Of a stretch of 64,000 nt of DNA, positions 35,900-44,400 are shown in pieces. The stretch spans positions 62,001 to 126,000 of the forward strand of contig JAGXRN010000042.1 of the NCBI GenBank assembly GCA_018335875.1, written 5' to 3'. Below the pieces are notes generated by a model. That model was not told where the DNA came from. It saw nothing but the letters and a program-made list of their open reading frames with translations, and did no database searches. Every line of letters begins with the position of its first letter. Positions within the stretch are counted from its first letter, which is position 1. The DNA is from Dethiobacter sp. (GTDB lineage Bacteria > Bacillota > Dethiobacteria > Dethiobacterales > Dethiobacteraceae). Made by a program: the position numbers and the translations under genes.

Positions 35900-35912
35900 G
35901 GCGGACACCCCT

Positions 35913-36119
35913 TTATTTTAGCCCCGCTTTAATGCGTTCGTAGGACACTTTATCCTGGACTATTTCCTCCAATGCTACAGACACACTTTTATTCAAGCCA
36001 GTCTCAATTAGAGGGCGGCTGTTATCATTAAGCTGCCGTGCCCGTTTGGCCGCAGCGATTACAAGCGTGTACTTGCTATCTACCTTAGTAATCAAACGGT
36101 CAATGGAAGGATAAATCAT
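35913..36119 (-). CDS. rpoZ: RNA polymerase omega subunit
   Basis: A 68-residue omega subunit, which helps assemble RNA polymerase. The pattern YPSIDRLITKVDSKYTLVIAAAKRARQL is the conserved omega core that clamps the beta' C terminus. The start ATG overlaps the end of gmk by four bases, as is usual for gmk-rpoZ in Firmicutes. Confidence 0.95.
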   Translation of the reverse strand: MIYPSIDRLITKVDSKYTLVIAAAKRARQLNDNSRPLIETGLNKSVSVALEEIVQDKVSYERIKAGLK

Positions 36120-36733
36120 TCTTTTGCCTCCTCAATAATTGCCTCAATCAAATCCATGTTTCTGTGTACGCGGCACCTTTCGGCACGAATGACGGCGGCG
36201 ATGCTGTCACGGGCTTCGTCAACACAGTCATTGACCACTACATAATCATACATGGAAGCCATGGACAACTCACCCCTGGCTGAAGCCATCCGGCGCCTCA
36301 GGCTCTCAACAGACTCCGTGCCGCGGCGGGTAATCCGCCTGAATAGTTCGTCAGCAGATGGTGGCAGTAAGAAGATAAATACGCAGTTAACCCCTGAATT
36401 TTTAACTTTCAGTGCACCTTGCGTGTCAATCTCGAGAATTACATCATTCCCGAAGGCCAGCATCTGTTCTAAACTGCTGCGGGGAGTGCCGTAGTATTCC
36501 CCATACACGCAAGCGTGCTCCAGGAAGTCGCCATCAGCAACCGCTTTTAAAAATACCTCTTTGCTGACAAAATTATAATTTACCCCATCCTGTTCCCCGG
36601 CACGGGGCGAGCGGGTTGTTTTGGACACAGACAGAACAAGCTTGTCATCCTGTTCCAAAAGTGCCCTGCATACCGTCCCCTTCCCCGCACCCGACGGACC
36701 GGAGATGATTATGAGCATTCCCTTGCCTGCCAC
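36116..36733 (-). CDS. gmk: guanylate kinase
   Basis: A 205-residue kinase converting GMP to GDP. P-loop SGPSGAGKGTVCRALL near the N terminus, then the GMP-binding TTRSPRAGEQDGVNYNFVS and LEIDTQGALKVK. Standard length. It lies 18 bp after remA. Confidence 0.97.
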   Translation of the reverse strand: MAGKGMLIIISGPSGAGKGTVCRALLEQDDKLVLSVSKTTRSPRAGEQDGVNYNFVSKEVFLKAVADGDFLEHACVYGEYYGTPRSSLEQMLAFGNDVILEIDTQGALKVKNSGVNCVFIFLLPPSADELFRRITRRGTESVESLRRRMASARGELSMASMYDYVVVNDCVDEARDSIAAVIRAERCRVHRNMDLIEAIIEEAKE

Positions 36734-36751
36734 TGGCTCACCTCCGGTCTG

Positions 36752-37021
36752 CTATTCTTCTTCTTCGGCGGCGCTGGCTTCCTTTGTATGCAGGCGGTGT
36801 TTGACAGTCTCCGGCTGCACCGCGGACAGAACCACGTGGCCACTGTCGGTAATAATAACCGCGCGGGTCCTACGTCCGTAGGTTGCGTCAATTAGCATGC
36901 CGCGGTCCCTGGCCTCGGTAATAACTCTTTTGATTGGAGCTGACTCAGGGCTGACAATGGCGATAATGCGGTTGGCAGAAACTATATTGCCAAAACCAAT
37001 ATTGATGAGCTTTATAGGCAT
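36752..37021 (-). CDS. remA: RemA-like (DUF370) regulatory protein
   Basis: An 89-residue protein of the RemA/DUF370 family. The N-terminal [20 protein letters not shown] and the central [20 protein letters not shown] are the conserved parts; in Bacillus, RemA forms rings that bind DNA and activate matrix and osmoprotection genes. The acidic C-terminal tail ends in a run of Glu. ATG 37021 has AGGAGG eleven bases upstream. The gene sits between yicC and gmk, the classic place. Confidence 0.93.
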   Translation of the reverse strand: MPIKLINIGFGNIVSANRIIAIVSPESAPIKRVITEARDRGMLIDATYGRRTRAVIITDSGHVVLSAVQPETVKHRLHTKEASAAEEEE

Positions 37022-37139
37022 TTTTGGCCAATCCTCCTTTTCCGTTAAAAAAATTGACTGAAATAGAGCCACTCTGCTAATAGTATAACGGAATTTGGAG
37101 AAAAAATGCAAGAGGTAATTCTAAAGAGCTATTGCGAGC

Positions 37140-38021
37140 CTATTCGATATTTTGCACCTGCTCACGTATTTTTTCAAGCTCTGTTTTCATATCCACTACC
37201 AGGCGTGTAATATCGTAGTCATTAGCTTTCGAACCTATGGTGTTCACCTCTCTGAATAGTTCCTGCGTCAGGAAATCCAGCTTGCGGCCAATGGGGCCCT
37301 GCTCAGATAAAGCCTGCTGGTATGCGGCAAGGTGGCTGCGAAGCCTGACCAGTTCCTCGTTTATACTGCTGCGGTCGGCAAAGATTGCGGCTTCTGTCAG
37401 TATGCGCGCCTGGTCAGTTTCAATATCTTTCAGGTAGGCTTGAAGCCTTTCTTCCAGTCTCCTGCGGTATTCCTCCACTACTATGGGCGAACGGCTATCT
37501 ACCTGCGCTACCAGTTCCTTTATAGCCTTCAGCCTCTCCATAATATCCGCAGCAAGATTCTCACCTTCAGTTTTACGCTGTTCAATCAGGCCTGACAGGG
37601 CTTTCTCCAACACCGGTTCAAGTTGTTCCCAGATCTCCTCAAGGCTGGTCTCCTGTTTTTCCACCCGCAGCACATCCGGCAGGCGGCAGAGCAGTCCCAT
37701 GTCAGGATTTTCATCCAGTGAACACAACTCTTTCAGTTCTTCCAATGCTTTAATGTAAGCTACGGTCAGAGAACGGTCAAGCAGCACAGAAACATTGTCA
37801 CCCTCTGACTCATGGCGTGTGATAAATATCTCTACGCGCCCGCGGCCGAGGCTGCGCTGCACGCTGCGGCGCACCTTGTCTTCTAGGGCCTGGATGCCTC
37901 TTGACATGCGGACAGATATATCAAGGTAGCGGTGGTTTACTGAACGGATTTCCACTTTGATGCGGGCAATCTTGTCAGTGTCATTATCTGCCTGTCCAAA
38001 ACCGGTCATACTGCTGACCAT
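37140..38021 (-). CDS. yicC: YicC/YloC-family endoribonuclease
   Basis: A 293-residue protein. The N terminus MTGFGQADND and the SVNHRYLDISVRM segment, together with the C-terminal ELFREVNTIGSKANDYDITR and MKTELEKIREQVQNIE, define the YicC family, recently shown to be a metal-dependent RNase in E. coli and Bacillus. First gene of the operon leading to remA, gmk, rpoZ and coaBC. Confidence 0.93.
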   Translation of the reverse strand: MVSSMTGFGQADNDTDKIARIKVEIRSVNHRYLDISVRMSRGIQALEDKVRRSVQRSLGRGRVEIFITRHESEGDNVSVLLDRSLTVAYIKALEELKELCSLDENPDMGLLCRLPDVLRVEKQETSLEEIWEQLEPVLEKALSGLIEQRKTEGENLAADIMERLKAIKELVAQVDSRSPIVVEEYRRRLEERLQAYLKDIETDQARILTEAAIFADRSSINEELVRLRSHLAAYQQALSEQGPIGRKLDFLTQELFREVNTIGSKANDYDITRLVVDMKTELEKIREQVQNIE

Positions 38022-38047
38022 ATAAAAACCAACTCTCTTTCAGAAGA

Positions 38048-38075
38048 GCTCCCGCCGCCGGGAGCCCTTTTTTTT
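38048..38075 (+). terminator. terminator-like hairpin, T-tract on the + strand
   Basis: GCTCCCG and CGGGAGC (loop CCGC) followed by CC and eight T on the plus strand. No plus-strand gene precedes it. On the minus strand it lies in the yicC leader without a U-tract. It may stop antisense transcripts coming from the yicC gene. Confidence 0.6.
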
Positions 38076-38090
38076 AACTGCGACTATTAT

Positions 38091-38119
38091 ATTGTAGCAG
38101 AAATCATCCTTCCGGTAAA
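38091..38119 (-). promoter_or_regulatory. candidate promoter for the yicC operon
   Basis: On the minus strand TTTACC (38114-38119) and TACAAT (38091-38096) are 17 bp apart; a perfect TATAAT overlaps at 38086-38091. It lies about 70 bp before yicC, just past the P-ATPase stop. Confidence 0.45.
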
Positions 38120-38134
38120 TTCCGTTATTTTCTT

Positions 38135-40876
38135 TTATTTTCTGACCACTGCCACGCGCGGCGCCACTGTTCCCATGACCATGGACCACAATGTTTTTAC
38201 CAGATTTGGCAGCACAGAAAGCGATAAGATTATCAGCCACTGCCCTGTGCCAAGAGGAACTGTACCAAAAATCACTGACAGGGCCGGGTGATAAAGAACC
38301 AGCAGCAGCATGCCAAAAGATGACATTACAGCAGCCGCCAGGTACAGGTTTGAAAAAACACCGGCAGATACAGTGCCTGTTTCACTGCGGCAGCTGAAAA
38401 CAAAGAGAAGCTGGGCCACTATCAGCGTGGCAAATGCCATTGTCCGTGCCTCATCAAGCACCATTCCCTGCTGCAGAGACCAGGCAAACACGCCTATGGT
38501 TGTGAGGCCGATAACAAGTCCCCTGCCGATAATTTTCTGCCAAAGTCCGCGTGCAAAGATACTCTCTGTGGGAGGCCGCGGTGGACGGTTCATTACCCCT
38601 GCTTCAGCAGGTTCCACTCCGAGAGCCATGGCTGGCAAGCCATCAGTAACCAGGTTTATCCACAAAATTTGTATAGCCCGCAGAGGCAGAGGCAGGCCAA
38701 CCAGCATAGCCAAAAACATGGTAAGTATTTCCCCGGCATTGCAGGCCAGCAGAAAACGGATAAACTTGCGGATATTGTCATAGATACTGCGCCCCTCTTC
38801 CACTGCGTTTACTATTGTCGTAAAATTATCATCAGCCAGGACAAGAGCAGCCGCCTCACGTGTCACGTCTGTGCCGGTCCTGCCCATGGCAATACCGATA
38901 TCTGCCTCTTTTACAGCGGGAGCATCATTGACCCCGTCGCCGGTCATGGCCACCACATGGCCCCTGCGTTTAAGCGCCCTCACAATACGCAGTTTGTGCT
39001 CCGGTGTTACCCTGGCATATACATAAGTGCCATCCACAACTTTCTCCAACTGTGAGTCACTGACCATGTCCAGTTCACGGCCTGTCATCACGCCACCGCC
39101 AAACGGCAGCAGGCGCAGCATTCTGGCAACAGCAACAGCCGTGGTTTTATGGTCTCCTGTAATCATAACTGTCTTAATTCCCGCGGTATGGCACTTCTTA
39201 ATAGCAGAAAGCACTTCGCTGCGCGGCGGGTCCATCATCCCGTAGAGGCCGACAAAAATCATATCGTTTTCAATACCATCGGCGTTATTATGGTCAATGG
39301 CGGCCGGCAAGGGCCGGTAGGCAGAGGCAAGATTGCGCAGGGCCATGGCTGCCATATTCTCAACCTGCGCCAGTGCCTCCCGCTGCAGTTCCTCTGTAAA
39401 CAGTCTTACCTCACCACCGTAATAAATACGCCTGCAGCGTGCAATAATTTCTTCCGGTGCTCCCTTCACATAAGCAACAGGACCGCTATCTCCGCTGTAA
39501 ATCACAGTCATTCGCTTGCGCACCCCATCGAAAGCTATTTCACTTACTCTCTTAAGCTTACGTTCAAGGTCGCTGCGCCAGATTCCCGCTCTGGCGCCTG
39601 ACACAAGCAGGGCGCCTTCGGTGGGATCGCCATCAATCTCCCACTTCGTCCCGCCGCCGCGCCACATCGGCTTGATATCCACGCTTCCCTTTCGCAATTC
39701 TGAGTTGTTGCAAAGCACAGCCACAGTTAGAGCCAGCAGCAGGTCAGTTTCCCGCGCCGGCTTTACCCTGCTTCCCTGCCACAAGAAAGCGCCCTGCGGG
39801 CTGTAGCCGTCACCCTCCACAGAAAAGGTCTGCCCACCCGCCCAGATTTCCTGAACATTCATCTTGTTTTGCGTCAATGTACCGGTTTTATCCGAGCAAA
39901 TCACAGTTGCGCAGCCAAGAGTTTCAACTGCCGGCAGTTTTCTCACTATGGCATTCTTTCTTACCATTCTCTGTACCCCTATTGCCAAGGCAATAGTAAC
40001 AACAGCAGGCAACCCTTCCGGGATAGCGGCCACGGCCAGTGACACACCTGCCATAAACATTTTATAGGCGGGGAGGCCGCGGGCTAATCCCATGGCTACC
40101 ACAAGCGCGCAGACAGACAGGCACCCCAGCACCAGTAGTTTTCCCATCTGTTCCAGCCGCTTTTGCAGTGGTGTTTCTCCATCCTCGGCGTCCTGTATTA
40201 AGTGGGCCACCGTTCCCATCTCAGTCTCCATTCCCGTAGCAACTACCACTCCGCTGCCCTTGCCTCCCACCACCATTGTCCCCATAAAAACCATGTTGAA
40301 CTGGTCCCCGAGCGTATCTCGGGATGTTTCAAGACTTTCTGCCTGTTTCAGCACCGGCACAGACTCGCCGGTAAGCGGAGCCTCGTTTACTGTAAGCTGA
40401 CGAGACTCGCAGATACGAATATCGGCTGGTATACGGTCACCGGCTTCCAACACTACCACATCACCCGGTACCAGTTCCTGTGCAGGCACTTCCCTGCGCA
40501 TTCCCTCCCTCATCACTCTTGCCGTGGGCGCAGTCATGTCGCGCAGCGCCTCCAGTGAACGCTCCGCCCTGTACTCCTGTATAAAGCCCAAAACAGCGTT
40601 AACAACTACAATAAATATTATGGTCAGTGCATCGCTATATTCCTGCAACAGTCCGGAAATTAGTGTTGCGGCAAGCAAAACCAGCACCATAAAGTCCCTG
40701 AATTGATTAAGCAAAATAACTACGGGTGACGTTTTTTTCTTTTGCTCCAAGACATTGTGACCGTTACTGTGAAGCCGTTTTTCGGCTTCGTTCTCCGACA
40801 GGCCTGTGTCCAGGGTGACCCGAAAATGGGACATGACTTCACCGGTCTCCATTGTGGGCCAGGGGAGCCTGTTCAC
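38135..40876 (-). CDS. calcium-type P-type ATPase (SERCA/PMR1-like)
   Basis: A 913-residue P2A-type cation pump. It has the actuator motif LTGES (168-172), the M4 motif PEGLP (286-290), the phosphorylation site DKTGTLTQN with Asp 329, and the hinge [18 protein letters not shown]. About ten membrane helices are expected. PEGLP with a cation-ATPase N-terminal domain points to Ca2+ (or Mn2+) export rather than heavy metals, which would have CPC. Start GTG 40876 has AAGGAGGTG five bases upstream. It is divergent from rqcH. Confidence 0.93.
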   Translation of the reverse strand: MNRLPWPTMETGEVMSHFRVTLDTGLSENEAEKRLHSNGHNVLEQKKKTSPVVILLNQFRDFMVLVLLAATLISGLLQEYSDALTIIFIVVVNAVLGFIQEYRAERSLEALRDMTAPTARVMREGMRREVPAQELVPGDVVVLEAGDRIPADIRICESRQLTVNEAPLTGESVPVLKQAESLETSRDTLGDQFNMVFMGTMVVGGKGSGVVVATGMETEMGTVAHLIQDAEDGETPLQKRLEQMGKLLVLGCLSVCALVVAMGLARGLPAYKMFMAGVSLAVAAIPEGLPAVVTIALAIGVQRMVRKNAIVRKLPAVETLGCATVICSDKTGTLTQNKMNVQEIWAGGQTFSVEGDGYSPQGAFLWQGSRVKPARETDLLLALTVAVLCNNSELRKGSVDIKPMWRGGGTKWEIDGDPTEGALLVSGARAGIWRSDLERKLKRVSEIAFDGVRKRMTVIYSGDSGPVAYVKGAPEEIIARCRRIYYGGEVRLFTEELQREALAQVENMAAMALRNLASAYRPLPAAIDHNNADGIENDMIFVGLYGMMDPPRSEVLSAIKKCHTAGIKTVMITGDHKTTAVAVARMLRLLPFGGGVMTGRELDMVSDSQLEKVVDGTYVYARVTPEHKLRIVRALKRRGHVVAMTGDGVNDAPAVKEADIGIAMGRTGTDVTREAAALVLADDNFTTIVNAVEEGRSIYDNIRKFIRFLLACNAGEILTMFLAMLVGLPLPLRAIQILWINLVTDGLPAMALGVEPAEAGVMNRPPRPPTESIFARGLWQKIIGRGLVIGLTTIGVFAWSLQQGMVLDEARTMAFATLIVAQLLFVFSCRSETGTVSAGVFSNLYLAAAVMSSFGMLLLVLYHPALSVIFGTVPLGTGQWLIILSLSVLPNLVKTLWSMVMGTVAPRVAVVRK

Positions 40877-40950
40877 ACGACCACCTCCTTACTGCGTACT
40901 GACATTTCTTGCAGTCCTTTTCCTGCTATGCAAAGTATATTTTAATAAAC

Positions 40951-40975
40951 AAAAAAAAAGCACAGTTCTGCGCTT
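40951..40975 (-). terminator. terminator-like hairpin in the P-ATPase leader
   Basis: On the minus strand AAGCGCA-GAAC-TGTGCTT is followed by a run of nine T, 75 bases before the P-ATPase start. With no minus-strand gene upstream of it, it may act as an attenuator or stop antisense readthrough from the rqcH side. Confidence 0.6.
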
Positions 40976-41020
40976 AAAGACTGTTTTAAACTGATAGAGA
41001 ATTTCTTGGACTGTTTTTTG

Positions 41021-41049
41021 TTGATTACGCAGATAGCGACTGATATACT
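41021..41049 (+). promoter_or_regulatory. sigma-A promoter for rqcH
   Basis: TTGATT (41021-41026) and TATACT (41044-41049) are 17 bp apart, about 20 bp before the start of the gene. Confidence 0.7.
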
Positions 41050-41066
41050 GAAAAAGGTAAGGATAG

Positions 41067-42797
41067 GTGGTGGAAAAATTGGCTTATGACGGTATCACCA
41101 TGGCGGCTGTTTGCCGGGAACTGAATGAAAAGCTGGTCGGTGCCCGAGTTGAAAAAATTCATCAACCACATAAACTGGAAATTTACATTCACCTGCGTTC
41201 ACGTGACAGTCAGGTTGTGCTGACATGCTCAGCCGACGCCCGGCTGGGGCGAGTCCACCTAACCCGGCTCAAGGCCGAAAACCCGGCAGCGGCCCCTGCT
41301 TTTTGTATGCTGCTGCGCAAGCACCTTGGCGGAGCACGGCTGCTGGCTGTGGAACAGTCCGGCCTTGACCGCGTTCTTATCCTGGCCTTTCGCGGCTACG
41401 ACGATTTTGGCACCGAGACAAAAAAATATTTAATTTGTGAGGTCATGGGTAAACATTCAAACATTATTCTTGCCGCCGGCGACAGAAACTTAAAACAAAT
41501 ACTTGGCAGCGCCAAGATAATAACAGCGCAAATGAGCCGCCATCGTACAGTAACGCCGGGTGCACCATACCTACCCCCACCTCTGCAGTCAAAACTGGAA
41601 CTCCATGGCATCAGCGAAGAGGCACTGGCACAGGTTCTGATTCAGCAAGCGGAAGGCGCCCCTGAACAGCTGCTTGTGGCGTCAGTAATGGGAATAGGCA
41701 TAGAAATAAGCCGTGAACTGATTTTCAGGGCCACCGGCGGCGAAAATACCCACCCTCTTGATGTGGTGCGCAGTTTAACCATAGAACTGCGCAGACTTGA
41801 CGAGTCTCTTCGCACCGGCAGCCTTGAACCGTGCATCGCACATTCCCCGGACGGCCGCACGCATATCTGCTCCCCAATCCGCCTTACCCGGCTCCCGGCC
41901 ACCTGGCTGACCTCATACTCTTCTGTCAATGAAGCACTCGACCAATATTACACCGATATTATCCAAACCAAAAATATAGATGAACAAAGAAACCGATTGC
42001 ATCAGACAGCTCATGCCCGTTTCTCCCGCATTTATAAAAAACAGACCCTGCAGGAAAAAGAACTCCGGGAAATGCAGGGCGCGGACCGTCTGCGCATCTC
42101 TGGCGAAATAATTACAGCCAATCTTAGAGCAATCAGGCCGGGCGCGCGCGAAGCTGTCCTGCAAAACTTTTATTCCCCTGAACTGGCCACTATTTCTATC
42201 CCCCTTGACCCATCAATTTCGGCACAGGCGAACGCTCAGCGCTACTTCAAAAAATACCGCAAGCTAAAAGACGGTGAAACAGTCCTCAAACGCCGCCTTG
42301 ATGAAACAAAAAACGAACTTGCTTATCTTGAGTCTCTCCTGGCCTCGCTGGAGTATGCCGACCTTGAAAGCCTCCAGGAGATACGCGGTGAAATGGAACA
42401 GTCCGGGCTGATGCGCGCCGTGACGGCAAAGAAGGCAAGGCAACCGGCTGTCTCTTCTCCTCTTCATTTTACATCAGCCGAAGGCATCGATATTTACGTG
42501 GGTAGAAACAACATGCAAAACGACCGGCTTACTCTCAAAACTTCCGCACCCGAAGACACCTGGCTGCACACCAAGGATATACCCGGCGCCCATGTAATTA
42601 TCAAAAACACGGACCCTCCAGAAGGCACACTGATTGAAGCCGCCAAGCTGGCTGTACGTTACAGCCGTGCCGCAGCTTCCTCAAATGTCCCGGTAGATTA
42701 TACACATGTTAAACACGTGCGCAAACCAAGAGGCGCAAAACCCGGCATGGTCATTTACAGCCACCAGCGCACCCTCTATGTGGCAGCTGATGACTAG
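41067..42797 (+). CDS. rqcH: RqcH/NFACT family ribosome quality control protein
   Basis: A 576-residue NFACT protein (once annotated as fibronectin-binding protein). In Bacillus RqcH binds obstructed 50S subunits and adds C-terminal Ala tails. The NFACT-N domain begins AYDGITMAAVCRELNEKLVG; the two helix-hairpin and coiled-coil sections occupy about 200-450; the C-terminal NFACT-R domain has the marker DTWLHTKDIPGAHVII. Start is GTG 41067 or GTG 41070, the latter better spaced from AAGGA. Confidence 0.92.
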   Translation: MVEKLAYDGITMAAVCRELNEKLVGARVEKIHQPHKLEIYIHLRSRDSQVVLTCSADARLGRVHLTRLKAENPAAAPAFCMLLRKHLGGARLLAVEQSGLDRVLILAFRGYDDFGTETKKYLICEVMGKHSNIILAAGDRNLKQILGSAKIITAQMSRHRTVTPGAPYLPPPLQSKLELHGISEEALAQVLIQQAEGAPEQLLVASVMGIGIEISRELIFRATGGENTHPLDVVRSLTIELRRLDESLRTGSLEPCIAHSPDGRTHICSPIRLTRLPATWLTSYSSVNEALDQYYTDIIQTKNIDEQRNRLHQTAHARFSRIYKKQTLQEKELREMQGADRLRISGEIITANLRAIRPGAREAVLQNFYSPELATISIPLDPSISAQANAQRYFKKYRKLKDGETVLKRRLDETKNELAYLESLLASLEYADLESLQEIRGEMEQSGLMRAVTAKKARQPAVSSPLHFTSAEGIDIYVGRNNMQNDRLTLKTSAPEDTWLHTKDIPGAHVIIKNTDPPEGTLIEAAKLAVRYSRAAASSNVPVDYTHVKHVRKPRGAKPGMVIYSHQRTLYVAADD

Positions 42798-42946
42798 CGA
42801 CTCCCCCTGGGTGAACCTTACTATCAACATAGTATTTTGCATTACTGCCAAACTGTTTTCTGACATCCATTGCTTAAACCTTCTTTCTGCTGCCGATAAA
42901 TGCTTTCTTTTCGGCATAGATATTAAAAATCCTTTCAATGCAAGGT

Positions 42947-42970
42947 AAAAGCGCTCTTTTGAGCGCTTTT
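42947..42970. terminator. bidirectional terminator after rqcH
   Basis: AAAAGCGCTC-TTTT-GAGCGCTTTT is a perfect 10-bp inverted repeat with A/T ends. It serves rqcH (+) and the ferritin-like gene (-), which ends 34 bp downstream. The 42798-42946 stretch before it holds no convincing gene. Confidence 0.85.
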
Positions 42971-43003
42971 GTATTGTATGTTTAAACTTAATCCACAGCT
43001 AAA

Positions 43004-43980
43004 CTAGTGCACTGTGCGCACATTGTTAAAGCTGCCAAGATAAGCACGCAAGTCCGAGGCATTTTCCAGTTCCTTTGGTACAATTTTTTGCAGTGCAGAG
43101 CGCGGTTTTTCATTTTGCATTTTGGAAGTAAAGGATCCCATCTCTTCTGCCTTCTGCTCCATGATCCTGATGTTTTTCTCCAATAGTGAGCTCACCGAAA
43201 ACTGATCACTGCCGATAAAGTCCATTTTCAGCGGCACCTGAGGCAGAGCGCCCATGGCCTGTATCTCATGTGCAATATCGTTCAGGTGAACCATGTGCTC
43301 GATGGACAGAGCGCGCAATCTGGGAGCCAGGCTTTGATCGTAACCCAGGCAGATGGAAAGGTAAATCAGGTGAATAATTGAATATGCCTCAAGATAAAAT
43401 GCGCGCTGCATCATGGAGACATCAGCAACCATCTGCTCCGGGCCCCGTGTTGTGGGAAGAGCATTGTCAGCCAGGCCCTGTCCCGCCAGCAGTTGAAGAA
43501 GCTGTTCATCCAGTGCGGCATGAATCTCATTTTCACGCATGATATTCGAAATCATTAACAATATTTCTTTGTCGTCGATGCGCCCCAGGCAGCTGCTGTA
43601 GAGTGCCAGCTTTTCTTCTTCCATCCTGCGTGCGGCATCAAGCATTTCCCTGTATGTCTTAACGGGGGAAGCTGTTTCATATCTAAGGTTGGCATACTCC
43701 CCAGTCTTACTATGGTCCTCCCCAGCATTTCCGCATGGCGCATATCGTGCATGCCGTGACAACGCAGTTGGTAATGAACATTCTTGTTTTTCTGTCCAAA
43801 GTAGTCAAAATAGTATTTTTGTCGCGGTATGGCATAAGAGGCCTGCAGGTAAAAAAGCAAAGCCGAGTTTTCGTACAAAAGCACTTCCTGAAGCATTGCC
43901 GTCCACTCGCGCGCCTCCTGCTCTGATATCAAGATTTGTGGTTCATCGTGGATAAAGCTCTGTAAAATCAAGTTCTCCAT
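43004..43980 (-). pseudogene. ferritin-like domain protein, split by a frameshift
   Basis: Two overlapping frames make one product. Frame one (ATG 43980, AGGAGGG upstream) encodes helices A and B of a ferritin/rubrerythrin-type bundle: LLYENSALLFYLQASYAI and MHDMRHAEMLGRTIVRLGSM. Frame two supplies helices C and D, RMEEEKLALYSSCLGRI and MRENEIHAALDEQLLQLL, then a second helical part with EHMVHLNDIAHEI. Frames must switch near 43690-43694, and one missing base (for example CCC for CC after ATGCCAA) joins MPTL to RYETASPVK. No slippery heptamer is seen. Either a real one-base deletion or a sequencing error. About 325 residues if repaired. The Glu/His pattern suggests a di-iron or di-manganese site. 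Confidence 0.8.
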
Positions 43981-43989
43981 AGTAACCCT

Positions 43990-44027
43990 CCTGATTTTCG
44001 GTTTATCCTATTTTTCCGAAAATCAGG
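43990..44027 (-). promoter_or_regulatory. 12-bp inverted repeat overlapping the ferritin-like gene's ribosome site
   Basis: CCTGATTTTCGG and CCGAAAATCAGG are perfect arms separated by 14 bases. In the minus-strand mRNA the 3' arm ends in AGG, which is the first half of the AGGAGGG ribosome site nine bases before the ATG at 43980. It could sequester that site, or be a protein operator. There is no U-tract, so it is not a terminator. Confidence 0.6.
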
Positions 44028-44068
44028 AAAAATATCCATTCAAAGTGGCAGGCACTTTATCGCTAATA

Positions 44069-44374
44069 TTATGTCCGGCAGGAAGGGCGGTCTTGAGGGT
44101 TTATCCTGTAGCGAACAGCGGCATCCAGCACCACTGCATCTTCTTCCTCGTCAAGGCGGACCATGCCGATTACGCCGTTTCTATCCCCACACCACCTCAG
44201 GTACTGTTCCACAAAGTCCTGTGCTGCAGCTTCACTGAACGGTTCTTCAGACTGTGCCACAGTTTCCAGGTAGATTTCACGTGGTATACGAAGCAGGCGG
44301 TGAGTCACCTGGAATATTTCACCTGCCACCTCGCGCTCCCCGACACGGGCAAAAGGCGAATTTGCCTCTCTCAA
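44069..44374 (-). CDS. hypothetical 101-residue protein
   Basis: Not recognised. The reading frame begins at TTG 44374 with AAAGGAG eight bases upstream, a good site. The product is acidic, soluble and probably mixed alpha/beta: EVAGEIFQVTHRLLRIPREIY, then a Glu-rich helix with EQYLRWCGDRNG, then strand-like VIGMVRL and AVVLDAAVRYRINP. It lies between an MFS transporter gene (26 bp upstream) and the ferritin-like gene on the same strand and may be cotranscribed with the transporter. Confidence 0.6.
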   Translation of the reverse strand: MREANSPFARVGEREVAGEIFQVTHRLLRIPREIYLETVAQSEEPFSEAAAQDFVEQYLRWCGDRNGVIGMVRLDEEEDAVVLDAAVRYRINPQDRPSCRT

Positions 44375-44400
44375 TATAAACGCTCCTTTCGCTTTAGCCT

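Noticed and set aside
42798-42946. Possible extra gene between rqcH and its terminator
   Set aside because: Frames seen there are continuations or antisense of rqcH codons; no ribosome site.
43685-43700. Programmed -1 frameshift in the ferritin-like gene
   Set aside because: No X XXY YYZ slippery heptamer or nearby downstream hairpin; a base deletion or error fits better.
44044-44057. Short AAGTG/CACTT repeat resembling a mobile-element remnant
   Set aside because: Only one copy noticed; too short to support a repeat family.
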